Shown here one piece after another: positions 45,598-55,183 of a stretch of DNA of 64,000 bases. A program made the position numbers and the translations under genes. The DNA comes from Pseudomonas sp. KK4. GTDB taxonomy: Bacteria > Pseudomonadota > Gammaproteobacteria > Pseudomonadales > Pseudomonadaceae. The stretch is from assembly GCF_001984065.1 (NCBI RefSeq), contig NZ_LYVP01000002.1, forward strand, positions 1-64,000, read 5' to 3'. The notes below the pieces were generated by a model, which did not search any database, was not told where the DNA came from, and saw nothing but the letters and a program-made list of their open reading frames with translations. Positions within the stretch are counted from its first letter, which is position 1. Every line of letters starts with the position of its first letter.

Positions 45598-46917
45598 ATG
45601 CTGCATTTGTCCCGCCTTACCTCGCTGGCCCTGACGATCGCCCTGGTGATCGGCGCGCCTCTGGCGTTTGCCGCTCAACCTGCCCCGGCGGCCGCACCGG
45701 CAGGCACTGCCGCGACCACCAAGGCGCCATTGCCGCTGGAAGAGTTGCGCACCTTTGCCGAGGTCATGGACCGGATCAAGGCCGCCTATGTCGAACCGGT
45801 GGACGACAAGACCCTGCTGGAAAACGCGATCAAGGGCATGCTCAGCAACCTTGACCCGCACTCCGCCTACCTGGGGCCGGAAGACTTTGCCGAACTGCAG
45901 GAAAGCACCAGCGGTGAATTCGGCGGCCTGGGCATCGAAGTCGGCGCCGAGGACGGGTTCATCAAGGTCGTGTCGCCCATCGACGACACCCCTGCCTCCA
46001 AGGCTGGCATCCAGGCCGGCGACTTCATCGTCAAGATCAACGGCCAGCCCACCCGCGGCCAGAGCATGACCGAAGCCGTGGACAAGATGCGCGGCAAGAT
46101 CGGCCAGAAGATCACCCTGACCCTGGTACGTGACGGCGGCACGCCGTTCGACGTGACCCTGGCCCGCGCCATCATTCAGGTGAAGAGCGTGAAGAGCCAG
46201 TTGCTGGAGTCCGGCTACGGCTACATCCGCATCACCCAGTTCCAGGTCAAGACCGGCGAAGAGGTCTCCAAGGCGCTGGCCAAGCTGCGCAAGGAAAACG
46301 GCAAGAAGCTCAAAGGCATCGTGCTGGACCTGCGCAACAACCCGGGCGGCGTGCTGCAAGCGGCGGTGGAAGTCGTCGATCACTTCGTCACCAAAGGCCT
46401 GATCGTCTACACCAAGGGTCGTATCGCCAACTCCGAGCTGCGCTTCTCGGCCACCGGTAAAGACGAAAGCGAAGCGGTGCCAATGGTGGTGCTGATCAAC
46501 GGCGGCAGCGCCTCGGCATCGGAAATTGTCGCCGGCGCCTTGCAGGATCTGAAACGCGCCGTGGTCATGGGCACCACCAGTTTCGGCAAAGGCTCGGTGC
46601 AGACCGTGCTGCCGCTGAACAACGATCGCGCGCTGAAGATCACCACGGCGCTGTACTACACGCCGAACGGCCGCTCGATCCAGGCCCAGGGCATTGTTCC
46701 GGACATCGAAGTGCGCAAGGCCAAGATCACCAGCGAGCAGGACGGCGATTACTTCAAGGAAGCCGATCTGCAAGGCCACCTGGGCAATGGCAACGGCGGC
46801 GAAGACAAACCGACCGGTTCCGGTGGCAAGGCCAAGGCCATGCCGCAGGATGACGACTACCAATTGGCCCAGGCCCTGAGCCTGCTCAAAGGGCTGAGCA
46901 TCACCTCCGGCCGCTGA
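45598..46917 (+). CDS. ctpA: Carboxy-terminal processing protease CtpA (S41)
   Basis: 439 residues. Signal peptide ending near AFA; N-terminal helical region, PDZ domain (about 100-185: GGLGIEVGAEDGFIKVVSPIDDTPASKAGIQAGD), and the S41 core with catalytic Ser in NGGSASASEIV (304-308) and Lys331 in TTSFGKGSVQ. It lies in a run envC-ctpA-yibQ-like that concerns the cell wall. Cleaves exported proteins near the C terminus. Confidence 0.95.
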   Translation: MLHLSRLTSLALTIALVIGAPLAFAAQPAPAAAPAGTAATTKAPLPLEELRTFAEVMDRIKAAYVEPVDDKTLLENAIKGMLSNLDPHSAYLGPEDFAELQESTSGEFGGLGIEVGAEDGFIKVVSPIDDTPASKAGIQAGDFIVKINGQPTRGQSMTEAVDKMRGKIGQKITLTLVRDGGTPFDVTLARAIIQVKSVKSQLLESGYGYIRITQFQVKTGEEVSKALAKLRKENGKKLKGIVLDLRNNPGGVLQAAVEVVDHFVTKGLIVYTKGRIANSELRFSATGKDESEAVPMVVLINGGSASASEIVAGALQDLKRAVVMGTTSFGKGSVQTVLPLNNDRALKITTALYYTPNGRSIQAQGIVPDIEVRKAKITSEQDGDYFKEADLQGHLGNGNGGEDKPTGSGGKAKAMPQDDDYQLAQALSLLKGLSITSGR

Positions 46918-46919
46918 GG

Positions 46920-47696
46920 ATGAGGCTGCGCTTCATCCTCGCCCTGTTGTGCTGCCTGGCAGGTACGGTTCACGCCGAACCCGCCGGGCAATCACCTCGA
47001 AAGGCCTACCTGAGCCTGATCATCGATGACCTGGGGCAGAACCTGCCCCGGGATCGCCGCGTGCTGGCCCTGCCCGGCCCGGTCACCACGGCAATCATGC
47101 CCGACACGCCCCACGCCACCGAATTCGCCCGCGAAGCCCATCGCGCCGGCAAAATCGTCATCCTGCACATGCCCATGGACCCGGCCACCGGCCCCTTCGC
47201 CTGGCACCCCGAACTGCCCCTCGAAGAACTGCAGAAACGCCTCGATGCCGCCTTCAAAAGGGTCCCCTACACGGCTGGCATCAACAACCACATGGGCAGC
47301 CGCATGACCGCTCAGCCCGTGGCCATGGCGTGGTTGATGGGGGAGTTGCAGCGGCGCCACAAGTTTTTCGTCGACAGCCGCACCAGCGCTCAGACAGTCG
47401 CGGCACAACAGGCGCAGAAGATCGACCTGGCCAGCGTTTCGAGGGATGTGTTTCTCGATGACGAACGCACCGAAGCGGCGATTCTCACCCAGTTGCAGAC
47501 CGCGATAAGCCTGGCGCACAAGCAGGGCTCGGCGGTCATGATCGGCCATCCCTATCCCCAGACCCTGGCAGTGCTCGAGCGTGAACTGCCCAGGCTCAAG
47601 GCCCAGGGCATCGAATGGATCGATATTCGCCAGATGATCAGCCTGCGCAGCAATAAGGCCACTGCTGCCCATGGCAAAGATGGCGTCTACCGATAA
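46920..47696 (+). CDS. Divergent polysaccharide deacetylase (YibQ family)
   Basis: 258 residues. Signal peptide (RLRFILALLCCLAGTVHA), then the DUF610/YibQ fold: LSLIIDDLGQNLPRDRRVLALPGPVT, ILHMPMDP, NNHMGSRMT and FFVDSRTSA. The metal-site pattern DD...H...H is recognisable as the divergent NodB-like family. It starts 3 bases after ctpA. Likely acts in the periplasm on peptidoglycan-related glycans, an inference from its neighbours. Confidence 0.9.
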   Translation: MRLRFILALLCCLAGTVHAEPAGQSPRKAYLSLIIDDLGQNLPRDRRVLALPGPVTTAIMPDTPHATEFAREAHRAGKIVILHMPMDPATGPFAWHPELPLEELQKRLDAAFKRVPYTAGINNHMGSRMTAQPVAMAWLMGELQRRHKFFVDSRTSAQTVAAQQAQKIDLASVSRDVFLDDERTEAAILTQLQTAISLAHKQGSAVMIGHPYPQTLAVLERELPRLKAQGIEWIDIRQMISLRSNKATAAHGKDGVYR

Positions 47697-47759
47697 CCGC
47701 TATACATAGTTACCGCCAGACGCCCCGCCCCACTCCTGATAGTGAGCGCTCAACCCTTC

Positions 47760-47776
47760 GTGACATTGAATGTCAC
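47760..47776. promoter_or_regulatory. Perfect palindrome before the Vps62-related gene
   Basis: GTGACATTGAATGTCAC is a perfect 17-bp palindrome (8-bp arms, one central base) 22 bp before the ATG. A likely operator; the regulator is unknown. Confidence 0.5.
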
Positions 47777-47798
47777 CTTTGAGCTATCAGGATCGCGT

Positions 47799-49133
47799 AT
47801 GCAAGTCAGTGAACACGAACAATCGCCAGCACAACGGGCGCCGATAAAGCTCGGTAATCTGTTGATCAACTTCACCACCGAGTTTCACCGGGTCTGGGAC
47901 AGCAAGGGGTCCGGCGCCAAACCGGGTGCCTTTTGGCGCCCTGTTCCCGCCCCGGATCTGCTGCCGGGGTATTTTCCACTGGGCGATTTCGCCACGCCCG
48001 GGTTCGACAATATCAACGGCAACACCATCGTGGCGGTGGTCTGCGAAGGTGCAGCCGAAGATGAAGATTCATCCAAGGGCAGAGCACTCAGCGCCCCCGA
48101 TGATTTTGAGCGGGTCTGGAAAGATTCACGCTCCGGCGCCGACGCGGACTGCACGATATGGCGCCCGATTCCCCCCGCAGGTTACGTGGCACTGGGAATG
48201 GTGTGCTCCAACGGCCGCGACAAACCACTGGCCAACACCGTGCGTTGCGTGCGGGCGGACCTGGTGGTCGCGGCGCAAGCAGGCACCCTGATCTGGAGCG
48301 ACAGCGGCAGTGGCGCCCGGCAGGACTTCAGCGCCTGGGCCATCAATCCGCCGAGTGCCGAGGCCGGCGAACTCTATTTTTCACCAGGCACCTTTGTCGG
48401 TGCCAACAGCCATACGCGCCCGGCGGACTCCGTCGCTTACTCGCTACGAATGCACATACCTCTGCAGGTCGCTGCCCCGCCGACGCCGCCTGTCCTCGGC
48501 GGATTCGAGGCGCCCGCCACCGAAGAAACAGCCAGGATCACTCAAACCGCGCGGTTGCCCTGGTTCGCGGTCACGGATCCTGAGTTGAACCCGCTCGAGC
48601 AGTTCCACACATCAGCGTTCTACAGCCTGCAAAGAGCGGATCGGTATGTACTTGTCGGGCATGGCCACAACACAGGCGCCGTCGGCCAGACCTTCAGATG
48701 GACCGCGCCGCGGGTGCAAAGGACGGAATCACTGGAGGCGTTCACCGACGTCACCACCATCCGGGTCGCCTCCGAATGGCCGCTGTACGTGACAAATCCG
48801 ATGACGTTGCACCTGTTGCTGGCATCGTCCATCCGCTTTTCGGCGAAACTGGGCACAGGTTTCACCCACACCGAAACCTCGCCTCTGGACTGGACGACCT
48901 CTGCCGCCGTGGAGGTCATCACCCGCATAGCGAAAAACACCAGCCTGGCGGTTTATCTACTGCAAAGTCATTACAGACTGCTGCGAGAAGACGGCACTCA
49001 AGTGGCGAATGACGTCCTCTACACCGACATCGATAGCCTGTACTTGACCGAGTATCCATCGGAGAGGGACAGCGAAGTGCCTGCCTCCATGTCGAAGGCA
49101 GAGTCACCGGTCGCTACAGATAGCGCGCCATGA
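47799..49133 (+). CDS. Vps62-related protein
   Basis: 444 residues from ATG 47799, which has AGGA 6 bases upstream. No signal peptide. The N-terminal half has three repeats of about 65 residues with W-x(2-3)-SGSGA-x-W-x-P-PAGY-x-LG character (RVWDSKGSGAKPGAFWRPVP, RVWKDSRSGADADCTIWRPI, LIWSDSGSGARQDFSAWAIN), the Vps62/DUF946 beta-prism-like domain also seen in eukaryotes. The C-terminal half is beta-rich (IRVASEWPLYVTNPMTLHLL). A GTG at 47742 opens the frame earlier but would take in the palindrome. Function unknown; the fold is often linked to membrane or toxin-like proteins. The 3' end overlaps the converging gene. Confidence 0.82.
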   Translation: MQVSEHEQSPAQRAPIKLGNLLINFTTEFHRVWDSKGSGAKPGAFWRPVPAPDLLPGYFPLGDFATPGFDNINGNTIVAVVCEGAAEDEDSSKGRALSAPDDFERVWKDSRSGADADCTIWRPIPPAGYVALGMVCSNGRDKPLANTVRCVRADLVVAAQAGTLIWSDSGSGARQDFSAWAINPPSAEAGELYFSPGTFVGANSHTRPADSVAYSLRMHIPLQVAAPPTPPVLGGFEAPATEETARITQTARLPWFAVTDPELNPLEQFHTSAFYSLQRADRYVLVGHGHNTGAVGQTFRWTAPRVQRTESLEAFTDVTTIRVASEWPLYVTNPMTLHLLLASSIRFSAKLGTGFTHTETSPLDWTTSAAVEVITRIAKNTSLAVYLLQSHYRLLREDGTQVANDVLYTDIDSLYLTEYPSERDSEVPASMSKAESPVATDSAP

Positions 49134-49869
49134 TCTCGTCCACGCCACCTTCCTTGCGCAACTGGTCCAAAGCCGCTTGAAGCTTGGCAACGAACTCGTC
49201 CGGCACGTCCTTGTTCAGTGCCAGGTAAAGTTCGGCGCTGTTGAAGCGCAATACCGTCTTGAGCCCGGTCACGCCGTCCTGCCTTGCCAGGTAACGGCCG
49301 GCCGGGTCGCCGGTGGCCCACAGGTCGATCTGACCGTTGACCAGCTTCTTCGCGTTGTCCTGGTCGCGCAGCACCACCACCGGGTTCAAGCCCTGCTTGG
49401 TCAAGGTCTCGGCAATCGCATCGCCCTTGTAGGCGCCGATCTTGTACTTGCGCGCGTCTTCCAGGGTTTCGAGGGTGATCTTGCTGTCAGCCTTGGCGAG
49501 CATGATCCAGTCATCAGGCCCGATCGGGCCCACCCATTTGAAGAGTTTTTCGCGGTCGGGCAGGCGCGCCATGACGAACACGCCGTAGCCGGGCTTTTCC
49601 AGGGTGAGTTTGTAGATTCGCTCCCATGGGAAACGCAGCGTGAGGCTGTAGGTAATGTCGGCGCGCTTGAAGATTTCGCGGACGATATCGGTGGCGATGC
49701 CACTGATGTTCTCATCCTGAGCGAAGTTTTTGCCGTTCTTGGCCATGTTGTATGGCGGGAAGTTCTCCGTCAGCAACACCATGTCGGTATCGGGGCTGTC
49801 TTTGGCGTGCACACCACTGATGAACAACAGAGAAGCGCTGGCAAGAACGAGAAGAAGGCGTTTAAGCAT
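49114..49869 (-). CDS. Solute-binding protein family 3 (orphan)
   Basis: 251 residues. Signal peptide (KRLLLVLASASLLFISGVHA), then a periplasmic amino-acid-binding fold (VLLTENFPPYNM, GIATDIVREIFKRADI, PWERIYKLTLEKP, a C-terminal DLWATGDPAGRYLARQDG). No permease or ATPase adjoins it, so it may work with a distant transporter or as a sensor. Its end overlaps the converging Vps62-related gene by 20 bases. Confidence 0.9.
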   Translation of the reverse strand: MLKRLLLVLASASLLFISGVHAKDSPDTDMVLLTENFPPYNMAKNGKNFAQDENISGIATDIVREIFKRADITYSLTLRFPWERIYKLTLEKPGYGVFVMARLPDREKLFKWVGPIGPDDWIMLAKADSKITLETLEDARKYKIGAYKGDAIAETLTKQGLNPVVVLRDQDNAKKLVNGQIDLWATGDPAGRYLARQDGVTGLKTVLRFNSAELYLALNKDVPDEFVAKLQAALDQLRKEGGVDEIMARYL

Positions 49870-49946
49870 GTCTGGCTACCGAAATCCATGGCGTACCCAA
49901 GAGTGCCTTGAGCCCGCCATGATGTCCACTGGCCTGCATCGAATGT

Positions 49947-50717
49947 TTAGCGCATCACGATTCCGCGATGGGCCATATAGGCTTTTGCTTCCTGAACGGT
50001 GTATTCGCCGAAGTGGAAAATACTGGCCGCCAGGACCGCACTGGCGTGACCTTCGAGAATGCCGTCAGCCAGGTGCTGCAGGTTGCCGACACCGCCGGAA
50101 GCGATGACTGGAATGCCCAGTGCATCGCTGATGGCGCGGGTAACGCCGAGGTCGAAACCGTTCTTCATGCCATCCTGGTCCATGCTGGTCAGGAGGATTT
50201 CACCGGCACCCAGGCCTTCCATCTTTTTCGCCCACTCGACCGCGTCGAGGCCGGTCGGCTTGCGGCCGCCGTGGGTGAAGATTTCCCAGCGCGGGTTTTC
50301 GCCCGGGCCCGAGACCTTCTTGGCGTCGATGGCGACGACGATGCACTGCGAGCCGAAATGCTGCGCCGCTTCACCGACGAATTCCGGGTTGAACACGGCC
50401 GCGGTGTTGATCGAGACCTTGTCCGCACCGGCATTGAGCAGGTTGCGGATGTCCTGCACGGTGCGTACGCCTCCGCCGACGGTCAGCGGGATGAACACCT
50501 GGCTGGCCATGCGTTCAACGGTGTGCAGCGTGGTGTCACGGCCGTCGACGCTGGCGGTGATGTCGAGAAAGGTAATCTCGTCGGCGCCCTGCTCGTCGTA
50601 ACGACGGGCGATTTCCACCGGGTCACCGGCATCGCGGATGTTTTCGAATTTCACACCCTTGACCACCCGGCCGTTGTCCACGTCCAGGCAAGGGATGATG
50701 CGTTTGGCCAGCGCCAT
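49947..50717 (-). CDS. hisF: Imidazole glycerol phosphate synthase cyclase subunit
   Basis: 256 residues. TIM barrel that closes the imidazole ring using ammonia from HisH. Motifs: [15 protein letters not shown] at the N terminus, [15 protein letters not shown] and [14 protein letters not shown]. Last in the leftward his run, 9 bases after hisA. Confidence 0.97.
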   Translation of the reverse strand: MALAKRIIPCLDVDNGRVVKGVKFENIRDAGDPVEIARRYDEQGADEITFLDITASVDGRDTTLHTVERMASQVFIPLTVGGGVRTVQDIRNLLNAGADKVSINTAAVFNPEFVGEAAQHFGSQCIVVAIDAKKVSGPGENPRWEIFTHGGRKPTGLDAVEWAKKMEGLGAGEILLTSMDQDGMKNGFDLGVTRAISDALGIPVIASGGVGNLQHLADGILEGHASAVLAASIFHFGEYTVQEAKAYMAHRGIVMR

Positions 50718-50726
50718 GGTCAGTCC

Positions 50727-51464
50727 TCAGCCTTTGTACGAATCGCAGAAAGCTTGCGCTTCAGCAACGTCGAGGGTGCCTTCATAGATTGCACGGCCGG
50801 TGATCGCGCCGATGATGCCTGGCGCCTTGGCGTCGAGCAGCGTCTTGATGTCACCCAGGTTGTGGATGCCGCCGGAGGCGATCACCGGGATCGACGTGGC
50901 CGCGGCCAGCGCGGCGGTGAACGGCACGTTGCAGCCTTGCATCATGCCGTCTTTGGCGATGTCGGTATAAACGATGGCGGACACGCCGTCGGCTTCGAAC
51001 TGCTTGGCCAGGTCGATCACCTGGATGGTGCTGATTTCTGCCCAGCCATCGGTGGCGACGAAACCGTCTTTAGCGTCGAGACCAACGATCACTTTGCCCG
51101 GAAACGCGCGGCAGGCTTCGGCGACGAAGGCCGGGTCTTTCACGGCCTTGGTGCCGATGATCACGTAGCTCACGCCAGCCTTGACGTAGTGCTCGATGGT
51201 TTCCAGGGAGCGGATACCGCCGCCGATCTGGATCGGCAGGTTCGGGTAGCGCTTGGCGATCGCGGTAACCACTTCGCCGTTGACCGGCTGGCCTTCGAAC
51301 GCACCGTTCAGATCGACCAGATGCAGACGGCGGCAACCGCCCTCCACCCACTTGGCGGCCATGCTCACCGGGTCATCGGAGAACACCGTGGAATCTTCCA
51401 TGCGGCCCTGGCGCAGACGAACACAGGCACCGTCCTTGAGATCGATAGCGGGAATAATCAGCAT
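50727..51464 (-). CDS. hisA: Phosphoribosylformimino-AICAR-P isomerase
   Basis: 245 residues. TIM-barrel isomerase of histidine synthesis. [35 protein letters not shown] and [11 protein letters not shown] are typical. Start at 51464 (MLIIPAID) has GAAGG upstream; a start 5 codons earlier is possible but not needed. Confidence 0.97.
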   Translation of the reverse strand: MLIIPAIDLKDGACVRLRQGRMEDSTVFSDDPVSMAAKWVEGGCRRLHLVDLNGAFEGQPVNGEVVTAIAKRYPNLPIQIGGGIRSLETIEHYVKAGVSYVIIGTKAVKDPAFVAEACRAFPGKVIVGLDAKDGFVATDGWAEISTIQVIDLAKQFEADGVSAIVYTDIAKDGMMQGCNVPFTAALAAATSIPVIASGGIHNLGDIKTLLDAKAPGIIGAITGRAIYEGTLDVAEAQAFCDSYKG

Positions 51465-51506
51465 CTGGCAAACCTTCAAATTCGATTGTTCAGCTTGGCT
51501 CGGAAA

Positions 51507-51764
51507 TCAGTTTTTCTCGAGCGCCCACAAGTCGCTTTCGATGCTTTCGAACCTCTCTTTGAGGTGTGTCTGCACATCGAAAATCGCCCTGTTGTAATAG
51601 TGCGGAGCAATTTCGCGGGTAAACAGCTCAAGGATTTCAGCCGCTTCGAACGAACCCAGGTCCAGCTCGAAGCGATCCTCCATGAAGCGTTTGATCTTTT
51701 GATTGGCCTCGCTCTCCTGCTCGGGAGTGAGGGTCAGGATCGGCGGCTTCTTCTTGGCGGCCAT
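51507..51764 (-). CDS. DUF2164 family protein
   Basis: 85 residues. Small helical protein: basic start (AAKKKPPILTLT), EQESEANQKIKRFMEDRFELDLGSFEAAEILELFTREIAPHYYNRAIFD, a typical DUF2164 pattern in segments. It sits immediately after hisH (one base apart) and before hisA, inside the his run, so it is expressed with histidine biosynthesis. Function unknown. Confidence 0.9.
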   Translation of the reverse strand: MAAKKKPPILTLTPEQESEANQKIKRFMEDRFELDLGSFEAAEILELFTREIAPHYYNRAIFDVQTHLKERFESIESDLWALEKN

Positions 51765-52403
51765 TTACCAGCGACCGTCCCACGCCGCGAAGTTCTGCAG
51801 CAATTGCAGGCCATGGGTATGGCTCTTCTCGGGGTGGAACTGCACCGCGAAACGCGAGCCATCGGCCAGCGCGGCGGCGAAATCGACCCCGTAGTGACCA
51901 CCACCCACCACCTGCCGCGCGTTGGCGGCGGCAATGTAGTAGCTGTGCACGAAGTAGAACCGCGCCAGGTCCGGAATGTTGTGCCACAGCGGGTGACTCA
52001 CCGTCTGCTTCACTTCGTTCCAGCCCATGTGCGGGACTTTCAGGTGCTCGCCGTCTTCATGCAGGTCCTTGCCGAAGAACTTCACCGCCCCCGGGAACAG
52101 GCCGATGCAGTCCACGCCGTCGTTCTCTTCGCTGCTGTCGAGCAAGGCTTGCATGCCCACGCAGATGCCGAGAAACGGACGGTCCTGGCTGACTTCACGC
52201 ACCAGCGAATCGAAACCCAGACGACGAATTTCCGCCATGCAATCGCGAATCGCACCGACGCCGGGGAAAACCACCCGGTCGGCTTCGCGAATCACGCTGG
52301 CATCGCTGGTGATCAGCACCTTGCCGGCACCGACGTGCTCGAGGGCCTTGGCCACCGAGTGCAGGTTGCCCATGCCGTAATCGATAACCGCGACTGTCTG
52401 CAT
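51765..52403 (-). CDS. hisH: Imidazole glycerol phosphate synthase glutaminase subunit
   Basis: 212 residues. Class I glutamine amidotransferase supplying ammonia to HisF. Catalytic Cys81 in FLGICVGMQ; His and Glu in [11 protein letters not shown]; oxyanion region [10 protein letters not shown]. Its start overlaps the hisB stop (TAATG). HisF is two genes further on. Confidence 0.97.
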   Translation of the reverse strand: MQTVAVIDYGMGNLHSVAKALEHVGAGKVLITSDASVIREADRVVFPGVGAIRDCMAEIRRLGFDSLVREVSQDRPFLGICVGMQALLDSSEENDGVDCIGLFPGAVKFFGKDLHEDGEHLKVPHMGWNEVKQTVSHPLWHNIPDLARFYFVHSYYIAAANARQVVGGGHYGVDFAAALADGSRFAVQFHPEKSHTHGLQLLQNFAAWDGRW

Positions 52404-52996
52404 TACAGAACGCCCTTGGTCGAAGGCATTTGCCCGGCCATGCGGTCATCGAGCTCGACGGCCATGCGCAGCGCGCGGCCGAAAGCCTTGAACACGGTTT
52501 CGATCTGGTGGTGGGTGTTGTGGCCGCGCAGGTTGTCGATGTGCAGGGTGACGTTGGCGTGGTTGACGAAGCCCTGGAAGAACTCCTGGAACAGGTCAAC
52601 GTCGAAGCCGCCGACAGTGGCGCGGGTATAGGGAACATGCATCTGCAGGCCAGGACGGCCGGAGAAGTCGATGACCACGCGCGACAGGGCTTCATCGAGC
52701 GGCACGTAGGCGTGACCGTAGCGACGGATGCCTTTCTTGTCGCCGATGGCTTGGGTGAATGCCTGACCCAGGGTGATACCGACGTCTTCCACCGTGTGGT
52801 GGTCATCGATATGCAGGTCGCCCTTGCTGACGATATCCAGGTCGATCAGCCCGTGACGGGCGATCTGGTCGAGCATGTGCTCAAGAAAAGGAACACCGAT
52901 ATCAAACCGGGCCTTTCCGGTGCCATCCAGGTTGATCGAGGCTTTGATCTGGGTTTCCAGAGTGTCGCGCTCGACTGACGCCTTACGTTCGGCCAT
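52403..52996 (-). CDS. hisB: Imidazoleglycerol-phosphate dehydratase
   Basis: 197 residues, monofunctional (no phosphatase domain). Mn2+ ligands in [24 protein letters not shown] and the second half-domain HNTHHQIE. The start at 52996 has GGAG 7 bases upstream. First gene of the his run hisB-hisH-DUF2164-hisA-hisF. Confidence 0.97.
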   Translation of the reverse strand: MAERKASVERDTLETQIKASINLDGTGKARFDIGVPFLEHMLDQIARHGLIDLDIVSKGDLHIDDHHTVEDVGITLGQAFTQAIGDKKGIRRYGHAYVPLDEALSRVVIDFSGRPGLQMHVPYTRATVGGFDVDLFQEFFQGFVNHANVTLHIDNLRGHNTHHQIETVFKAFGRALRMAVELDDRMAGQMPSTKGVL

Positions 52997-53141
52997 CACC
53001 AGCTCCGCAAAATCATTGGGCGAAAAAGGCAACCATTATAGGGGCGCGGGCCGCAAACAGAAACACGAGAGGTGATATCGCTGACGGGCTGAGCCCGATA
53101 GACATGTCCATACAAGCCAATTGCCGACACCACAAAACCAA

Positions 53142-53231
53142 TGTGGGAGCGGGCTTGCTCGCGAAAACGGTGGATCAGCCAACAACATCTTCGACCGATA
53201 TACCGCATTCGCGAGCAAGCCCGCTCCCACA
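53142..53231. repeat. REP doublet
   Basis: Inverted REP pair (TGTGGGAGCGGGCTTGCTCGC) between the OFA transporter gene and hisB. Confidence 0.9.
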
Positions 53232-53253
53232 AGGGTGACGCGCTACGATTTAC

Positions 53254-54915
53254 TTAGTGGAACAGCACCGCAGTTTTCTGCAGAGTAACCCACACACCCC
53301 ATGCCAACGGAATACCCACCACCAGCCAGGCAGCCACGGCCAGAGGCTTGGTGCCAGCAGCCGCTTTCCATTCCAGCACGGTGTTGCTGTCAGCGCCTTT
53401 GTCATGGCCCAGCGCCTGTTCGGCAGCCAGTTCAGCATCGGTCATGAAGTACTTGTCGGCCACCGGGCGCACCATCAGGTTGCAGAGGAAGCCCAGCACC
53501 AGCAGGCCTGCCAGGATGTACAAGGTGATGTCGTAAGCGGCGGCGCGTTCGACGCCGATGCTCAACTGATATTCACGCAGGTAGTTCACCAGCACCGGAC
53601 CCAACACGCCCGCCGCTGCCCACGCCGTCAACAGACGACCGTGGATCGCACCAACCATTTGCGTACCGAACAGGTCCGCCAGGTAAGCCGGAACAGTGGC
53701 GAAACCGCCGCCATACATCGACAGGATGATGCAGAACGCCGCCACGAACAGTGCCACGTTGCCCAGGTGACCCAGGTTCGGGATCAGCGCGTACAAGGCA
53801 AACCCGAGGGCGAAGAACACGAAGTAGGTGTTTTTGCGGCCCAGGTAGTCCGAGAACGAGGCCCAGAAGAACCGGCCACCGATGTTGAACAGGCTAAGCA
53901 AACCGGTGAAACCGGCAGCGATCGCGGCGATCGAGGCCAGTTGCGACGCGTCCAGTTGGCCGAACGGCAGGTCATTGCCCAGCAGCTTGCCGCCAAACAC
54001 TTCCTGCAACAGCGGCGAAGCCATGCCGAGAATGCCGATACCGGCCGATACGTTCAGGCACAGCACCAGCCACACCAGGCGGAACTGCGGAGTTTTCCAC
54101 GCCACGTTCACGTGCACGTGACGGTGGGTGATCATCGCGTTCGAAGCTTTTTTCGCCGGCGCCGTCCAGCCTTCAGGCTTCCAGCCGGTTGGCGGAACGC
54201 GGTACGACAGCGCGCCGCCGATCATGAACACGAAGTAGATCGCGGCCATGGCCACGAAGCTCTGCCAGACGCCAACACCTTCGGGCGAAGCGAAGTGGCT
54301 CATCAAGGCTGTCGCCAGGGGAGCCCCGACCATTGCGCCACCGCCGAAGCCCATGATCGCCATGCCGGTCGCCATGCCGCGCTTGTCCGGGAACCACTTG
54401 ATCAGGGTCGACACCGGCGAGATGTAACCCAGGCCCAGGCCGATACCGCCGATGACCCCGGAGCCGATCCACATCAGCCAGATCTGGTGGGTGTAGATAC
54501 CCAATGCCGAGATCAGCAGACCGCCACACCAGCACAGTGCCGATACGACACCGGCCTTGCGCGGCCCGGCATGTTCCAGCCAGCCGCCCCAGATGGCTGC
54601 CGAGCAACCCAGGAAGATGAAGAACAGGGTGTAGATCCAGCCGAGCATCGAGATCGGCCAGTCGCATTGCGAAGAGAAGACTTGAGCGATGAAGCTCATG
54701 TCCGGCGCGCACGTCACGGCCTTGCTGATGCCCAAGGCCTTGGACAGTGGCAGCCAGAACACCGAGAAGCCGTAGGCCATGCCGATGCACAGGTGGATGG
54801 CCAAAGCGGCCGGTGGTACCAGCCAGCGGTTGAAACCGGGCTTGGCGATGATTCGCTCCTTGGACAGGAACGAGGGCTGGTCGGCGTAGCCGTCCGCCGC
54901 GACACTCGTGGTCAT
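53254..54915 (-). CDS. OFA-family MFS transporter
   Basis: 553 residues from ATG 54915, with GGGGG before it. Twelve membrane segments of the major facilitator superfamily, oxalate/formate antiporter (OFA) class: WLVPPAALAIHLCIGMAYGFSVFW, IGGIGLGLGYISPV, WFPDKRGMATGMAIMGFGGGA. There is a long insertion before helix 3 (VTCAPDMSFIAQVFSSQCDW) and a long loop in the middle, and an extra C-terminal hydrophobic region. Substrate unknown; a small carboxylate is likely. Formate is produced by HutG in this strain, but any link is speculative. Confidence 0.85.
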   Translation of the reverse strand: MTTSVAADGYADQPSFLSKERIIAKPGFNRWLVPPAALAIHLCIGMAYGFSVFWLPLSKALGISKAVTCAPDMSFIAQVFSSQCDWPISMLGWIYTLFFIFLGCSAAIWGGWLEHAGPRKAGVVSALCWCGGLLISALGIYTHQIWLMWIGSGVIGGIGLGLGYISPVSTLIKWFPDKRGMATGMAIMGFGGGAMVGAPLATALMSHFASPEGVGVWQSFVAMAAIYFVFMIGGALSYRVPPTGWKPEGWTAPAKKASNAMITHRHVHVNVAWKTPQFRLVWLVLCLNVSAGIGILGMASPLLQEVFGGKLLGNDLPFGQLDASQLASIAAIAAGFTGLLSLFNIGGRFFWASFSDYLGRKNTYFVFFALGFALYALIPNLGHLGNVALFVAAFCIILSMYGGGFATVPAYLADLFGTQMVGAIHGRLLTAWAAAGVLGPVLVNYLREYQLSIGVERAAAYDITLYILAGLLVLGFLCNLMVRPVADKYFMTDAELAAEQALGHDKGADSNTVLEWKAAAGTKPLAVAAWLVVGIPLAWGVWVTLQKTAVLFH

Positions 54916-55183
54916 TGTGTATCCCCCAATTATTAGTATGGTTCGCCAGTCAATCTTCATCCCCAGCCTTGTTTGCACGCAGGCATGACTGTTGTTTTCA
55001 ATGAAGCTCCGTTTTGATGCGACACCGGGTCGCAGAAGGAACGACGAACGGGCGAAGGTTACCATTTGCACGTGACAGAAAAACCAAAGTGCTATCACGT
55101 TTTTTCAACGTTGTCTGTTTTCGTACCACCGATGGCTTGCGCACTCCTCGCCGAAGGCCCTCGTATCTCTTGCAGGAATTTCC

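Noticed and set aside
47742..47798. GTG start extending the Vps62-related protein by 19 residues
   Set aside because: No ribosome site; it would place the palindrome inside the gene, while ATG 47799 has AGGA at proper distance.
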